Assembly (NCBI GenBank): GCA_003511785.1
Contig: DOIS01000358.1
Location: 1-8,427 of the forward strand
Origin: Paracoccaceae bacterium
GTDB lineage: Bacteria; Pseudomonadota; Alphaproteobacteria; Rhodobacterales; Rhodobacteraceae
DNA length: 8,427 bases
Reading direction: 5' to 3'
Shown: positions 1 through 6,571 of the stretch, in pieces
Numbering within the stretch: position 1 is the stretch's first letter
Layout: each line of letters starts with the position of its first letter
Notes under the pieces: model-generated
Database searches by the model: none
Seen by the model: only the letters and a program-made list of their open reading frames with translations
What the model was told of the DNA's origin: nothing
Translations under genes and position numbers: made by a program

Positions 1-481
1 GGTCTTCGGAAATGCCGGTGTCGTCGTTGGAAATCGCCACCACCGGCACGTTGTATTTCTTGACCAGCGGCAGGATCGCCTCCAGCCGCTCCTCCTCCCC
101 GGTGACCGAGTTCAGCAGCGGCCGGCCATGCGCCACTTCCAGCCCGGCCTCCAGCGCACCCGGCACGGAACTGTCGATGCAAAGCGGCACGTCCACCAGC
201 CCCTGCACCAGCTCGATGATCCGCCGCATCACGGGCGGCTCGGTCTCGTTGGGGTTGGGGTTCGAGTTGTAGACCACGCCCGCGTTGATATCGAGCACGC
301 TGGCGCCCGCGGCGACCTGCGCCAGCGCGTCGGCCTCGACGGTCGAGAAATCGCCGGCCTCCAGCTCGGCGGCCAGCTTCTTGCGCCCGGTGGGGTTGAT
401 CCGCTCGCCGATCACGCAGAAGGGCTGATCGAAGCCGATGATGGCGGTTCTGGTCTTGCTCTCGACGATGGTGCGGGTCAT
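1..481 (-). CDS. Methyltetrahydrofolate:corrinoid methyltransferase (pterin-binding, DHPS-like), partial
   Basis: Cut by the left window edge: the first 160 residues are present, the C-terminus is missing. The family moves a methyl group between the cobalt of a corrinoid protein and tetrahydrofolate in a pterin-binding TIM barrel, in the cytoplasm. Seen in the sequence: GERINPTGRKK (residues 25-35), GASVLDINAG (59-68), a CIDSS strand end (101-105) and LNSVTGE (123-129). These are the successive beta-strand ends that line the pterin pocket in this family. The ATG at 481-479 lies 27 nt after the stop of the upstream reductase gene, and an AAAGG ribosome site stands about 6 nt before it, so the two are co-transcribed. 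The roseobacter homologues I recall sit beside corrinoid proteins and MttB-family methyltransferases, which would lie to the left of this window. The substrate is not shown by the sequence. The class is secure; the exact donor is inferred. Confidence 0.85.
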   Translation of the reverse strand, partial: MTRTIVESKTRTAIIGFDQPFCVIGERINPTGRKKLAAELEAGDFSTVEADALAQVAAGASVLDINAGVVYNSNPNPNETEPPVMRRIIELVQGLVDVPLCIDSSVPGALEAGLEVAHGRPLLNSVTGEEERLEAILPLVKKYNVPVVAISNDDTGISED

Positions 482-508
482 GTGCGGCCTTTCAGGGGTC
501 GGAAGGGG

Positions 509-1438
509 TCAGGAGGCGCGGGCCGGCGCGGCGGCGGCGCCGCCGTGCTGCATCGCCCACTCGGCATTGGTCTTGATCCCGCCCAGCGGGAAGAAATGCG
601 CGGCCTCAATGTTGAAACCGGGGTTGGCCGCCTTGTGCGCGGCCAGTTCGGCGACGACATCGGTCGGCTCGTAGGGCAGCATCAGCTTGGTGACGTCCAT
701 CGCGCGTTTCTGCAAGACGCGCAGCGAGGGGCCGACGCCGCAGGCGATGGCGAACTTGATGAGCGTCTGCAATTTCGCAGGCCCGGCGATGCCGATATGG
801 ATCGGCAGGTCGATGCCCCGCGCCTTGAGCCCCTCGGCCCAGGCGATGATCGGTTTCGCCTCGAAGGCGAACTGCATGGCGATGGCCATGCGCGCATCGG
901 TGCGTTCCGAGAATTTCTGTTTCCAATCAAGAGCCTCCGAGACGATCTTCATCCCGCCGTCGGGGTCGATGTCGCGGTTGCCCTAGGGGTGGCCGGCCAC
1001 GTGCAACCGGGTGAAGCCGGCGCGGTCGAAGAGGCCCGTCTCCAGCAGCTGCATCGAGCAGTGGAGCTCCCCCGCCGGCTGGGACACGCCGCCCGCCAGG
1101 ATCAGGCCCTGCCGCACCCCGGCCTCGCACCGGTACATGGCGATCCAGTTATCCAGCGTGGCACGGTCGGGGATGCTGCGCGCCGGGAAATGCGGCATCA
1201 CTTGGAACCCGTCGCGGGCCAGCCGCGCGGCGGTGGCCACCATCTCCTCGATCGGCGTGCCGTCGATATGGGCGATATAGACGCGTGTGCCTTCGGGCAG
1301 CAGCGCGCGGAAATCCTCCACCCGTGCCGCGGTGCGCGGCATCACCTCGATGGAACAGCCCTCCAGGAAGGCCTCGACGCGCGCATCCGCCGGGGTCGGC
1401 CCGGGCGCCTCGCGCCGCTTGAAGTTCAACAAAGCCAT
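509..1438 (-). pseudogene. metF: Methylenetetrahydrofolate reductase homologue interrupted by an in-frame TAG
   Basis: Read through the stop, this encodes about 309 residues of a MetF-like TIM barrel, which interconverts 5,10-methylene- and 5-methyl-tetrahydrofolate. Landmarks are SIEVMPRTA (29-37, equivalent to the catalytic-Glu strand), VMPHFPARS (80-88), LILAGG (112-117), LHVAGHP (145-151) and, after the stop, MQFAFEAKPIIAWA and GPAKLQTLIKFA. The ATG at 1438 is preferred because GGGAGG lies 5 nt upstream and the protein then begins MALLNF. An earlier ATG at 1468 overlaps the previous stop (ATGA) but adds an unlikely ten residues. Codon 152 (985-983) is TAG, where I would expect Glu in HPEGN. 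The frame then continues for 157 codons with family sequence and no further stop. It is either a fresh nonsense mutation or a base error. As written, only a 151-residue N-terminal half would be made, and no good ribosome site precedes the next ATG (952). Confidence 0.85.
983..985 (-). other. In-frame amber codon within the reductase gene
   Basis: The plus strand reads CTA, giving TAG at codon 152, between HP and GNRDID. One base (C to A on the plus strand) separates it from GAG, the glutamate codon expected at this position of the family motif. The change creates CCTAGG, and CTAG is generally scarce in bacterial genomes, which fits a recent or artefactual base. The ATG at 952 in the second half is in the same frame, so no indel is involved. 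Confidence 0.9.
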
Positions 1439-1443
1439 CGCGG

Positions 1444-1449
1444 CCTCCC
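1444..1449 (-). promoter_or_regulatory. Ribosome binding site that decides the reductase start
   Basis: GGGAGG on the minus strand, 5 nt before the ATG at 1438-1436. It lies just before the tail of the upstream small gene's frame (1465) and downstream of the alternative ATG at 1468, so it can serve only the later start. Confidence 0.75.
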
Positions 1450-1464
1450 ACAGCCTGTTCGGGC

Positions 1465-1761
1465 TCATGCCCAGCCATCATTGCCGATCAGCGCCTTCAG
1501 GCGGTCTTGATCGAATTCCCTTTCCAGACGCGCCGCCTCGGCTTCGGCCACCGCTTGCGGATCGCCCTCGACCTCGTAGGGCGCGGCCTTGCGCCACTCG
1601 GCCAGATAGGCATCGGTATCCTGCGCGCCCACCTTCATCGCCGCCCGATCTATGGCCTGCTCGAACCGTTCGGGCAGCTGCCGCTTGGCCCCGCGCCGGC
1701 CCTTGCCGACGATGACCTGGGCCGGGATGTCGCGCCAGTAAACGATGGTGACCTGCGGCAT
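1465..1761 (-). CDS. 'Virulence factor'-family small protein linked to one-carbon genes
   Basis: 98 residues, cytoplasmic, no signal peptide or membrane segment. It starts MPQVTIVYWRDIPAQVIVGKG, continues with the helical block LPERFEQAIDRAAMKVGAQDTDAYLAEWRK (29-58), and ends in an acidic Ala/Glu-rich helix (65-91). I recognise this as the family deposited under the name 'virulence factor' (Pfam Virulence_fact). The alphaproteobacterial members I recall sit directly next to methylenetetrahydrofolate reductase and corrinoid methyltransferase genes, as here, so the name is probably misleading and a role in methyl transfer is more likely. No catalytic motif is visible to me. It is first in the operon, with AGAGGA 7 nt before the ATG, and its stop overlaps an alternative ATG of the next gene (ATGA, 1468-1465). 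The frame is intact. Function is unknown; the family call is fairly sure. Confidence 0.8.
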   Translation of the reverse strand: MPQVTIVYWRDIPAQVIVGKGRRGAKRQLPERFEQAIDRAAMKVGAQDTDAYLAEWRKAAPYEVEGDPQAVAEAEAARLEREFDQDRLKALIGNDGWA

Positions 1762-1976
1762 CGGTGATTCCTCTTCTCCCTTTTCTGATTAGGCCATGGG
1801 CGCCGCGCGGCAGGGGCTGATTTCGACAAAACAGGCCGTTTCTGCGACCCCCGCTGCCGGAGCCTCGCCCACCGGCGCCTGGCCCGACCTTCCGCGGTGC
1901 AACGGAACGGCAGGCTTGCGGCGCGGCCCCCGCCCGCCTATCATCAAGGCAACTCGAAATCGGAGGGCGTGTAGTC
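1762..1976. other. Divergent spacer between the one-carbon operon and the Ppx/GppA gene
   Basis: 215 bp with no convincing gene. It should hold the promoters for both directions. On the right a plausible plus-strand promoter can be picked out (1916-1944). For the minus strand I see only an isolated TGTCG half-site (1828-1824), with no convincing -35/-10 pair. Open frames crossing the spacer lack ribosome sites and are shadows. Confidence 0.6.
1916..1944 (+). promoter_or_regulatory. Possible sigma-70-type promoter for the Ppx/GppA gene
   Basis: TTGCGG (1916-1921) and TATCAT (1939-1944) stand 17 bp apart and 32 bp before the ATG at 1977. Between them and the ATG is GGAGGG (1962-1967), 9 nt before the start. 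The boxes match the general consensus only partly, and such matches are weak evidence in high-GC alphaproteobacteria. Confidence 0.3.
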
Positions 1977-3089
1977 ATGGCGCCCAAGCGTCCCAAAGGT
2001 GCGGGCGCGTTCCCGAAGCCGGTCGAAAGCCCTGCGCCGCAATCGCCCGATCCCGACGCGTTCTATGCCGCGCTGGATCTGGGCACCAACAGTTGCCGCA
2101 TGCTCATTGCCCAGCCCAAGGGCAGCGGGTTCCATGTGGTGGACAGTTTCTCGAAATCCGTGCAGCTCGGCTCGGGGCTGGAGCGCACGGGACGGCTGTC
2201 GCGCGCCTCGATGGGGCGCACGATCCAGGCGCTGCGCATCTGTCAGCAGAAGATCAAGCGCAACAAGGTCACCCGGATGCGGCTGGTGGCGACCGAAGCC
2301 TGCCGCCGGGCCCGGAATGCGCGCGAGTTCATCCGCCAGGTGCAGCGCGAGACCGGGCTCACGCTCGAGATCATCCAGCCCGAGGAGGAGGCCCGGCTTG
2401 CCGTGATCTCCTGCGCGCCGCTGGTCTCGACCAAGACCGAACAGCTCCTGGTCGTCGATATCGGCGGCGGCTCGACCGAGCTTGTCTGGATCGACATTTC
2501 CTCGGTGCCGCGCCGCGACCGGCCGCGCGCGATCATGCGGCTGCACGCGGGGTTCCACCCGGCGGAAAGCCCGTTCCCGGCAGCCAAGGTGGTGGACTGG
2601 ATCAGCGTGCCGCTGGGCGTGGCCACGCTGCGCGACCAGTTCTCGGATGTCTCGGACGACGCCGCGCGGTTCGCCCTGATGAGCTGGTTCTTCGAGGAGA
2701 ACCTCTCGGAATTCGCGCCCTATCACGGCGAACAGACGCGCGAGCGGTTCCAGATCGTGGGCACCTCGGGCACCGTGACCACGGTGGCGGCCAGCCATCT
2801 GGGCCTGAAACGCTATGACAGGACCAAGGTGGACGGGCTGCGCATGACCTCGGACCAGATCGACAAGGTGATCCGCTCCTATCTCGATCTCGGCCCCGCC
2901 GGGCGGCGCCGCGATCCGCGCATCGGCGAGGACCGGCAGGCGCTCATCATGTCGGGCGCGGCGATCCTTCAGGCGCTGTTGCGCTGCTGGCCCACCGACC
3001 GTTTGTCAGTCGCCGACCGGGGGCTGCGCGAGGGGCTGCTCTATGCGCAGATGAGCGCCGATGGCGTGCTGGAAAACGGCCCGTTCTAG
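1977..3089 (+). CDS. Ppx/GppA-family phosphatase (exopolyphosphatase / pppGpp phosphohydrolase type)
   Basis: 370 residues, cytoplasmic, intact. The family hydrolyses terminal phosphates of polyphosphate and/or pppGpp with an actin-like ATPase fold. Seen in order: a Pro/Lys-rich, probably disordered N-terminal tail (1-28); the first phosphate loop LDLGTNSCRMLIA (33-45); QLGSGLERTGRLS (63-75); VATEACRRARN (104-114); the Glu-rich PEEEARL (135-141), which contains the family's catalytic glutamate; the second phosphate loop VVDIGGGSTELV (159-170); GTSGTVTTVA (262-271); and the signature ending ADRGLREGLLY (346-356). It lacks the C-terminal HD-like domain of the ~500-residue E. coli enzymes, as is common in short alphaproteobacterial members. 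The start is supported by GGAGGG at 1962. The sequence cannot choose between polyphosphate and pppGpp. The gene ends 12 nt from the convergent dehydrogenase gene. Confidence 0.9.
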   Translation: MAPKRPKGAGAFPKPVESPAPQSPDPDAFYAALDLGTNSCRMLIAQPKGSGFHVVDSFSKSVQLGSGLERTGRLSRASMGRTIQALRICQQKIKRNKVTRMRLVATEACRRARNAREFIRQVQRETGLTLEIIQPEEEARLAVISCAPLVSTKTEQLLVVDIGGGSTELVWIDISSVPRRDRPRAIMRLHAGFHPAESPFPAAKVVDWISVPLGVATLRDQFSDVSDDAARFALMSWFFEENLSEFAPYHGEQTRERFQIVGTSGTVTTVAASHLGLKRYDRTKVDGLRMTSDQIDKVIRSYLDLGPAGRRRDPRIGEDRQALIMSGAAILQALLRCWPTDRLSVADRGLREGLLYAQMSADGVLENGPF

Positions 3090-3101
3090 GCCGCGCACGG
3101 C

Positions 3102-5508
3102 TCAGCCGCGCATCCGCGCGCCATCGGCGTCGAAGGGCGCCTGCGTGATGAGACGCGCGGGGCGCCTCTTGCCCAGGATCTCGATCTCGACCGCCAACCC
3201 GTCGCGGATGTGCTCGCGCGGCAGGAACCCCAGGGCGATGGACTGCCCGGTCCAGTGCGAGAGCCCGCCCGAGGTGCAGAACCCCGCCACGGCGCCGTCG
3301 TGCCAGATCGGCTCGTATCCGTGCACATCGGCGTCGTTTGCCTCCACGACGAAGGTGGCGAGCCTGCGCCCGGGCGGCGCGGCGCGCTCACGCTCGGCCT
3401 TGGATCGTCCAATGAAATCAACACCTTTTTCAAAGGAAATGAAGCGATCCATGCCGGTCTCGGCGACGGTGTAATCCGGCGAACACTCGGCCATCCACGA
3501 GCCGAACAGCTTGTCGAGCCGGAGCGACATCATCGCCCGCATCCCGAAGGGCGTGATCCCCATGGGCTGCCCGGTCTGCCACAACGTCCACCAAAGCTGC
3601 CGTTGGGCCATCGGGTCGCAATAGATCTCGTATCCCAGATCGCCGGTATAGCTGACCCGCTGCACCAGGCAGTCGGTCATGCCCAGCGTCATGGGGGCGG
3701 CATTCAGAAACCGCAAGGCGTTCGCGTCCGCGCGCGTGCAGGAAGCCAGAAGATCGCGCGCGCGGCCCGGCGATCTGGAATCCGGCAAGAAAAACGCTGA
3801 TATTTTCGATGCTTACACCGCGTTCTTCATGTTGCTGGAACCAGCTCAGATGGGCCGCCTGCGCCCCGTAGGACGCGGTCAGGTGGAACCGGTCCTCGGC
3901 CAGGCAGGTGATGGTGAAATCCCCCAGAAGCCGTCCCTTGGGCGACAGCATCGGCGACAGCGCCACCCGCCCCGGCCCCGGCACCCGGCCCGCCATGATC
4001 CGATCGAGCCAGACGCGGGCCTGCGGGCCGGTGACGCGGAACTTGCCGAAATTCTGCACCTCGTTGATGCCCACGCCTTCGCGCACGGCGCGCACCTCGC
4101 GGCCTGTGGCGTCAAAGGCGTCGGAGCGGCGGAAGGAGGGCGTCTCGAAGCCCGGCTCGCCCGGTTGGGCAAAATAGTTGACCACTTCCAGCCCGAACTG
4201 CGCGCCCCAGACCGCGCCCATATCCGAGAAAATGTCGTACATCGGCGTCGTGCGCAGCGGCCGCGCGGCGGGCAGCTCCTCGTTCGGGTAGGCCACGGAG
4301 AACCGCTTCTGATAGTTCTCGACCACCTTGGGCCGTATATAGCCCGGCCCGGCCCGGTCCCCATACCGCGCCACGTCCATGGCGAAGACGTCGCGCTCGG
4401 GCTCGCCCTCGACCATCCATTGCGCCAGCGTCAGCCCGACGCCGCCGCCCTGGGAAAACCCCGCCATGACCCCGCAGGCGGCCCAGTAGTTGCGCAGGCC
4501 CGGCACCGGGCCCACCAGCGGGTTGCCGTCCGGGGCGAAGGTGAAGGGGCCGTGGATCACCGACTTGACCCCCGCGCGCTCAAGAACCGGGAAGCGCTTA
4601 TACGCAAATTCAATGCTTTGTTCGATCTTGTTGAAGTCGTCAGGCAAAAGCTCATGGCCGAACTCCCAGGGCGTTCCGTCCACCGCCCAGGGCCGGCAGG
4701 GCTGCTCGTAGAAACCGATGCAGAGCCCGCGCCCCTCCTGGCGCAGATAGCTCTCGCCGGCCGGGTCCATGACATGCGGATGCTCGGTCTCGCGGGCGTC
4801 AATCTCGGCAATCGGCTCGGTCACGACATATTGGTGCTCCATCGGGTGCAGCGGCAGGTAAACCCCCGCCATGGCCGCCACCTCGCGCGCCCAGAGCCCG
4901 CCCGCATTGACCACGTGCTTGGCATGGACGGTGCCCTGCTCGGTCACGACATCCCAGCTGCCGTCGGGGCGCGGGTTGGTCTCGACCACCTTGCAATGCG
5001 TGACGATCTCGGCCCCGCCCATGCGGGCGGCCTTGGCATAGGCATGTGTCGTGCCCGAGGGGTCGAGATGCCCGTCGAGCGGGTCGTAGAGCGCTCCGAT
5101 GATCCCATCGAGATTCGTGATGGGTGCGATGCGCGCGATCTCTTCGGGTCCGATGATCTCGGTCTCCAGCCCCATGAAGCGATGCTTGGCACGCTCGGCC
5201 AGCAGCATGTCGAACCGGTCGCGGTTGTCGGCCAGCGTGATGCCACCCACATGGTGCAGCCCGCAGGACAGGCCGGTGATCTCCTCCAGTTCCTTATAGA
5301 GCCGAATGGTGTAGCCCTGGAGCGCGGCCATGTTGGTATCGCCGTTGAGCGTGTGGAACCCGCCCGCCGCGTGCCAGGTGCTGCCGCTGGTCAGTTCGGA
5401 CCGTTCCAGCAGCAGTACGTCGGACCAGCCGAGCTTCGTCAGGTGATAGAGCACCGAGGCGCCGACCACCCCGCCCCCGATGACGACGACCTGTGCGGTG
5501 GTTTTCAT
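3102..5508 (-). pseudogene. Dimethylglycine/sarcosine dehydrogenase-like FAD-GcvT oxidoreductase, frameshifted
   Basis: Restored, this is about 802 residues, normal for the single-chain dimethylglycine/sarcosine dehydrogenase class (FAD domain, FAO_M middle, GCV_T, GCV_T_C). The class oxidises an N-methyl group and forms methylene-tetrahydrofolate. Seen: Rossmann motif VIGGGVVG (9-16); LTSGSTWHAAG (39-49), whose H46 matches the histidine that binds FAD covalently in mitochondrial homologues; VVNAGGLWAREVAAMAG (199-215); VIHGPFTFAPDGNPLVGP (317-334); and in the GcvT half KGRLLGDFTIT and YTGDLGYEIY. Frame 1 fails at residues 583-585 of GPRAR. The true continuation (DLLASCTRADANALRFL onward) lies in another frame and runs to the TGA at 3104-3102. 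Two bases (one CG) appear lost at 3755-3764. Unrepaired, translation ends at 3430 after 692 residues with a nonsense tail. The ATG at 5508 is fixed by AGGGAGG 5 nt upstream and by family N-termini. The exact methylamine substrate is unknown. Confidence 0.85.
3755..3764. repeat. (CG)5 tract at the frameshift point
   Basis: Ten bases of alternating CG, exactly where the dehydrogenase reading frame changes. Six CG units would restore G-P-R-A-R-D-L-L in one frame; five units shift it. Loss of one dinucleotide by slippage, or by a base-calling error, is the simplest explanation. Confidence 0.75.
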
Positions 5509-5513
5509 GCGCC

Positions 5514-5520
5514 CCTCCCT
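5514..5520 (-). promoter_or_regulatory. Strong ribosome binding site of the minus-strand dehydrogenase
   Basis: AGGGAGG on the minus strand, 5 nt before the ATG at 5508-5506. It fixes the start; the frame is open for another 270 nt upstream, but that part is GC-biased shadow sequence and would run past this site. Confidence 0.75.
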
Positions 5521-5562
5521 CGCAGTTTTGGGCAGGGTGCGGGCGTGGTGGGCCGCGATGCA

Positions 5563-5577
5563 TGCCGGATTGCGACA
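5563..5577 (-). promoter_or_regulatory. Candidate operator TGTCG-N5-CGGCA upstream of the first dehydrogenase
   Basis: On the minus strand the site reads TGTCG CAATC CGGCA, an inverted repeat with one mismatch (a perfect partner would be CGACA). It ends 54 nt before the dehydrogenase ATG. The same ten fixed bases and spacer length recur upstream of the paralogue at 6499-6513. It also lies 70 nt before the divergent DUF5872 gene, so one bound regulator could affect both. I cannot name the regulator. Confidence 0.5.
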
Positions 5578-5647
5578 GAAGATGTCGCGGGCGGGCGGTG
5601 AACCCGGGCGCGGCTCGCGCGTTGGGGTCTCAACCAGGGAGAGCCCG

Positions 5648-6289
5648 ATGAGCGATGCGAAGAAGACCGACCCGAAACTGTGGGAGAAGGTGAAGGACGA
5701 GATCATCCGGAGCGCCAAGGGCGGAGAGCCCGGCCAGTGGTCGGCGCGCAAGGCGCGGGTGGCGGTGCAGGAGTACAAGCGGCGCGGCGGCGGTTATGAC
5801 GAGAGTGGCCCCGACCAGGACGAGACCCATTGGCACGACTGGACCGAGGAAGACTGGGGCATCAAATCCGGCGCGGAATCGGGCGACACCGGCGAGCGCT
5901 ATCTGCCGCGCAAGGTGCGCATGGTGCTGACCGAGGACGAGTATGCCCGCTCGACCCGGAAGAAGCGCAACGGCTCGGGGCAGTTCGTCGATCAGCCCGA
6001 GGATGTGCGCGAGAAGGCCGCCCGCATCCGCGAGGACGGTCCCACAAAAGAGATGCTGCTCGAGCGCGCCCGCGAGCTGGAGATCGAGGGGCGCAGCTCG
6101 ATGGACAAGGGCGCGTTGCTGGACGCGATCGACCGTGCCACCGACGAGAACGGCCGGGGGAAGGGCAGCCGCGCAGCGCTGGAGGACAAGCGCAAGGACG
6201 CGCTTTACGAGATGGCGCAGGAGCGCGGGATCGAGGGGCGCTCGGCGATGACCAAGGATGAGTTGATCGAGGCGCTGGCGAAAGGGTGA
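5648..6289 (+). CDS. DUF5872-type protein with two Rho-N/SAP-like repeats
   Basis: 213 residues, soluble, highly charged, without signal peptide. The N-terminal part (about 1-115) matches what I know as DUF5872: DPKLWEKVKDEI (8-19), GGEPGQWSARKARVAVQEYKRRGGGY (25-50), WTEEDWGIKSG (65-75), GERYLPRKVR (82-91) and LTEDEYARSTRKKR (94-107). Two related helical repeats follow: KEMLLERARELEIEGRSSMDKGALLDAIDRA (134-164) and RKDALYEMAQERGIEGRSAMTKDELIEALAKG (182-213). Both share the pattern L-x-x-x-A-x-x-x-x-I-E-G-R-S-x-M-x-K, which resembles the Rho termination factor N-terminal/SAP fold found in nucleic-acid-binding proteins. The start is supported by AGGGAG 6 nt upstream. The gene is divergent from the first dehydrogenase and followed by a hairpin, so it is probably a single-gene unit. 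DNA or RNA binding is an inference; the cellular role is unknown. Its frame is intact. Confidence 0.8.
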   Translation: MSDAKKTDPKLWEKVKDEIIRSAKGGEPGQWSARKARVAVQEYKRRGGGYDESGPDQDETHWHDWTEEDWGIKSGAESGDTGERYLPRKVRMVLTEDEYARSTRKKRNGSGQFVDQPEDVREKAARIREDGPTKEMLLERARELEIEGRSSMDKGALLDAIDRATDENGRGKGSRAALEDKRKDALYEMAQERGIEGRSAMTKDELIEALAKG

Positions 6290-6317
6290 GCGCGGCGCCA
6301 AGGGGCCTGCGTGGGAG

Positions 6318-6362
6318 GGGGGGCGCTGCCCCCCGGCCTTTGGCCTCCCCCCGCGGTCTTTT
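6318..6362 (+). terminator. GC-rich double hairpin followed by a T-rich stretch
   Basis: The first stem pairs GGGGGGC (6318-6324) with GCCCCCC (6328-6334) around a GCT loop. A second small stem, GGCC-TTT-GGCC (6335-6345), follows directly, then a C-run and TCTTTT (6357-6362). It lies 28 nt after the DUF5872 stop and could end that transcript. The T-run is not immediately after the strongest stem, so termination is possible rather than certain. The arrangement also resembles an intergenic repeat that recurs widely in Rhodobacteraceae genomes. Confidence 0.45.
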
Positions 6363-6498
6363 CTCACGAGAAGAAGCAGGGCGGTGGCACGACAAGCCTT
6401 CGGGGTCCGGGCCGCGGGGCTTGCCCGGCGCGATGCGGCGTGCGGATGGCACGGAGCGATCGCGCGGGCGGCGCTTGGGGCGGGTGCGGGCCGGGAAA

Positions 6499-6513
6499 TG
6501 TCGTTTTGCGGCA
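6499..6513 (+). promoter_or_regulatory. Candidate operator TGTCG-N5-CGGCA upstream of the second dehydrogenase
   Basis: The plus strand reads TGTCG TTTTG CGGCA, ending 58 nt before the ATG at 6572. It has the same fixed bases, spacer length, orientation and near-equal distance as the site before the paralogue at 5563-5577, while the spacer bases differ. The rest of the 282-bp spacer (6290-6571) holds the hairpin and no gene that I can support. Confidence 0.5.
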
Positions 6514-6571
6514 AGTCAAGCGGGCACCGGGCGCGCAGGTTGGGCGCGAGGCAGGTTTACGGGGCAGCAAG

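Noticed and set aside
983..985. Pyrrolysine at the TAG codon
   Set aside because: The position is a glutamate in the family, MetF proteins are not known to use pyrrolysine, and no pyl genes are visible. Kept only as a check under the findings.
128..1510. A 460-codon open frame on the plus strand opposite the one-carbon operon
   Set aside because: It is antisense to three recognisable genes, with composition typical of GC-rich shadow frames (His/Arg/Gly/Asp) and no family signature.
1824..1828. A TGTCG half-site (minus strand) upstream of the 'virulence factor' gene, as a third copy of the operator
   Set aside because: The expected second half is AGCCC rather than CGGCA (two of five bases match), so it is probably chance.
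3098..3108. CGGCT-C-AGCCG inverted repeat between the convergent gene ends as a bidirectional terminator
   Set aside because: The five-base stem has a one-base loop and no T-run on either side.
3755..3768. Programmed ribosomal frameshift in the dehydrogenase
   Set aside because: There is no slippery A/T heptamer or stop-overlap arrangement; a missing CG unit explains the data.
3679..5601. A 640-codon plus-strand frame opposite the first dehydrogenase
   Set aside because: The minus strand encodes clear FAD and GcvT motifs; the long antisense frame results from GC bias.
6311..6571. N-terminal extension of the second dehydrogenase upstream of 6572
   Set aside because: The extension crosses the hairpin element, is Gly/Arg-rich, and has no counterpart in the paralogue, whose N-terminus aligns from the ATG at 6572.
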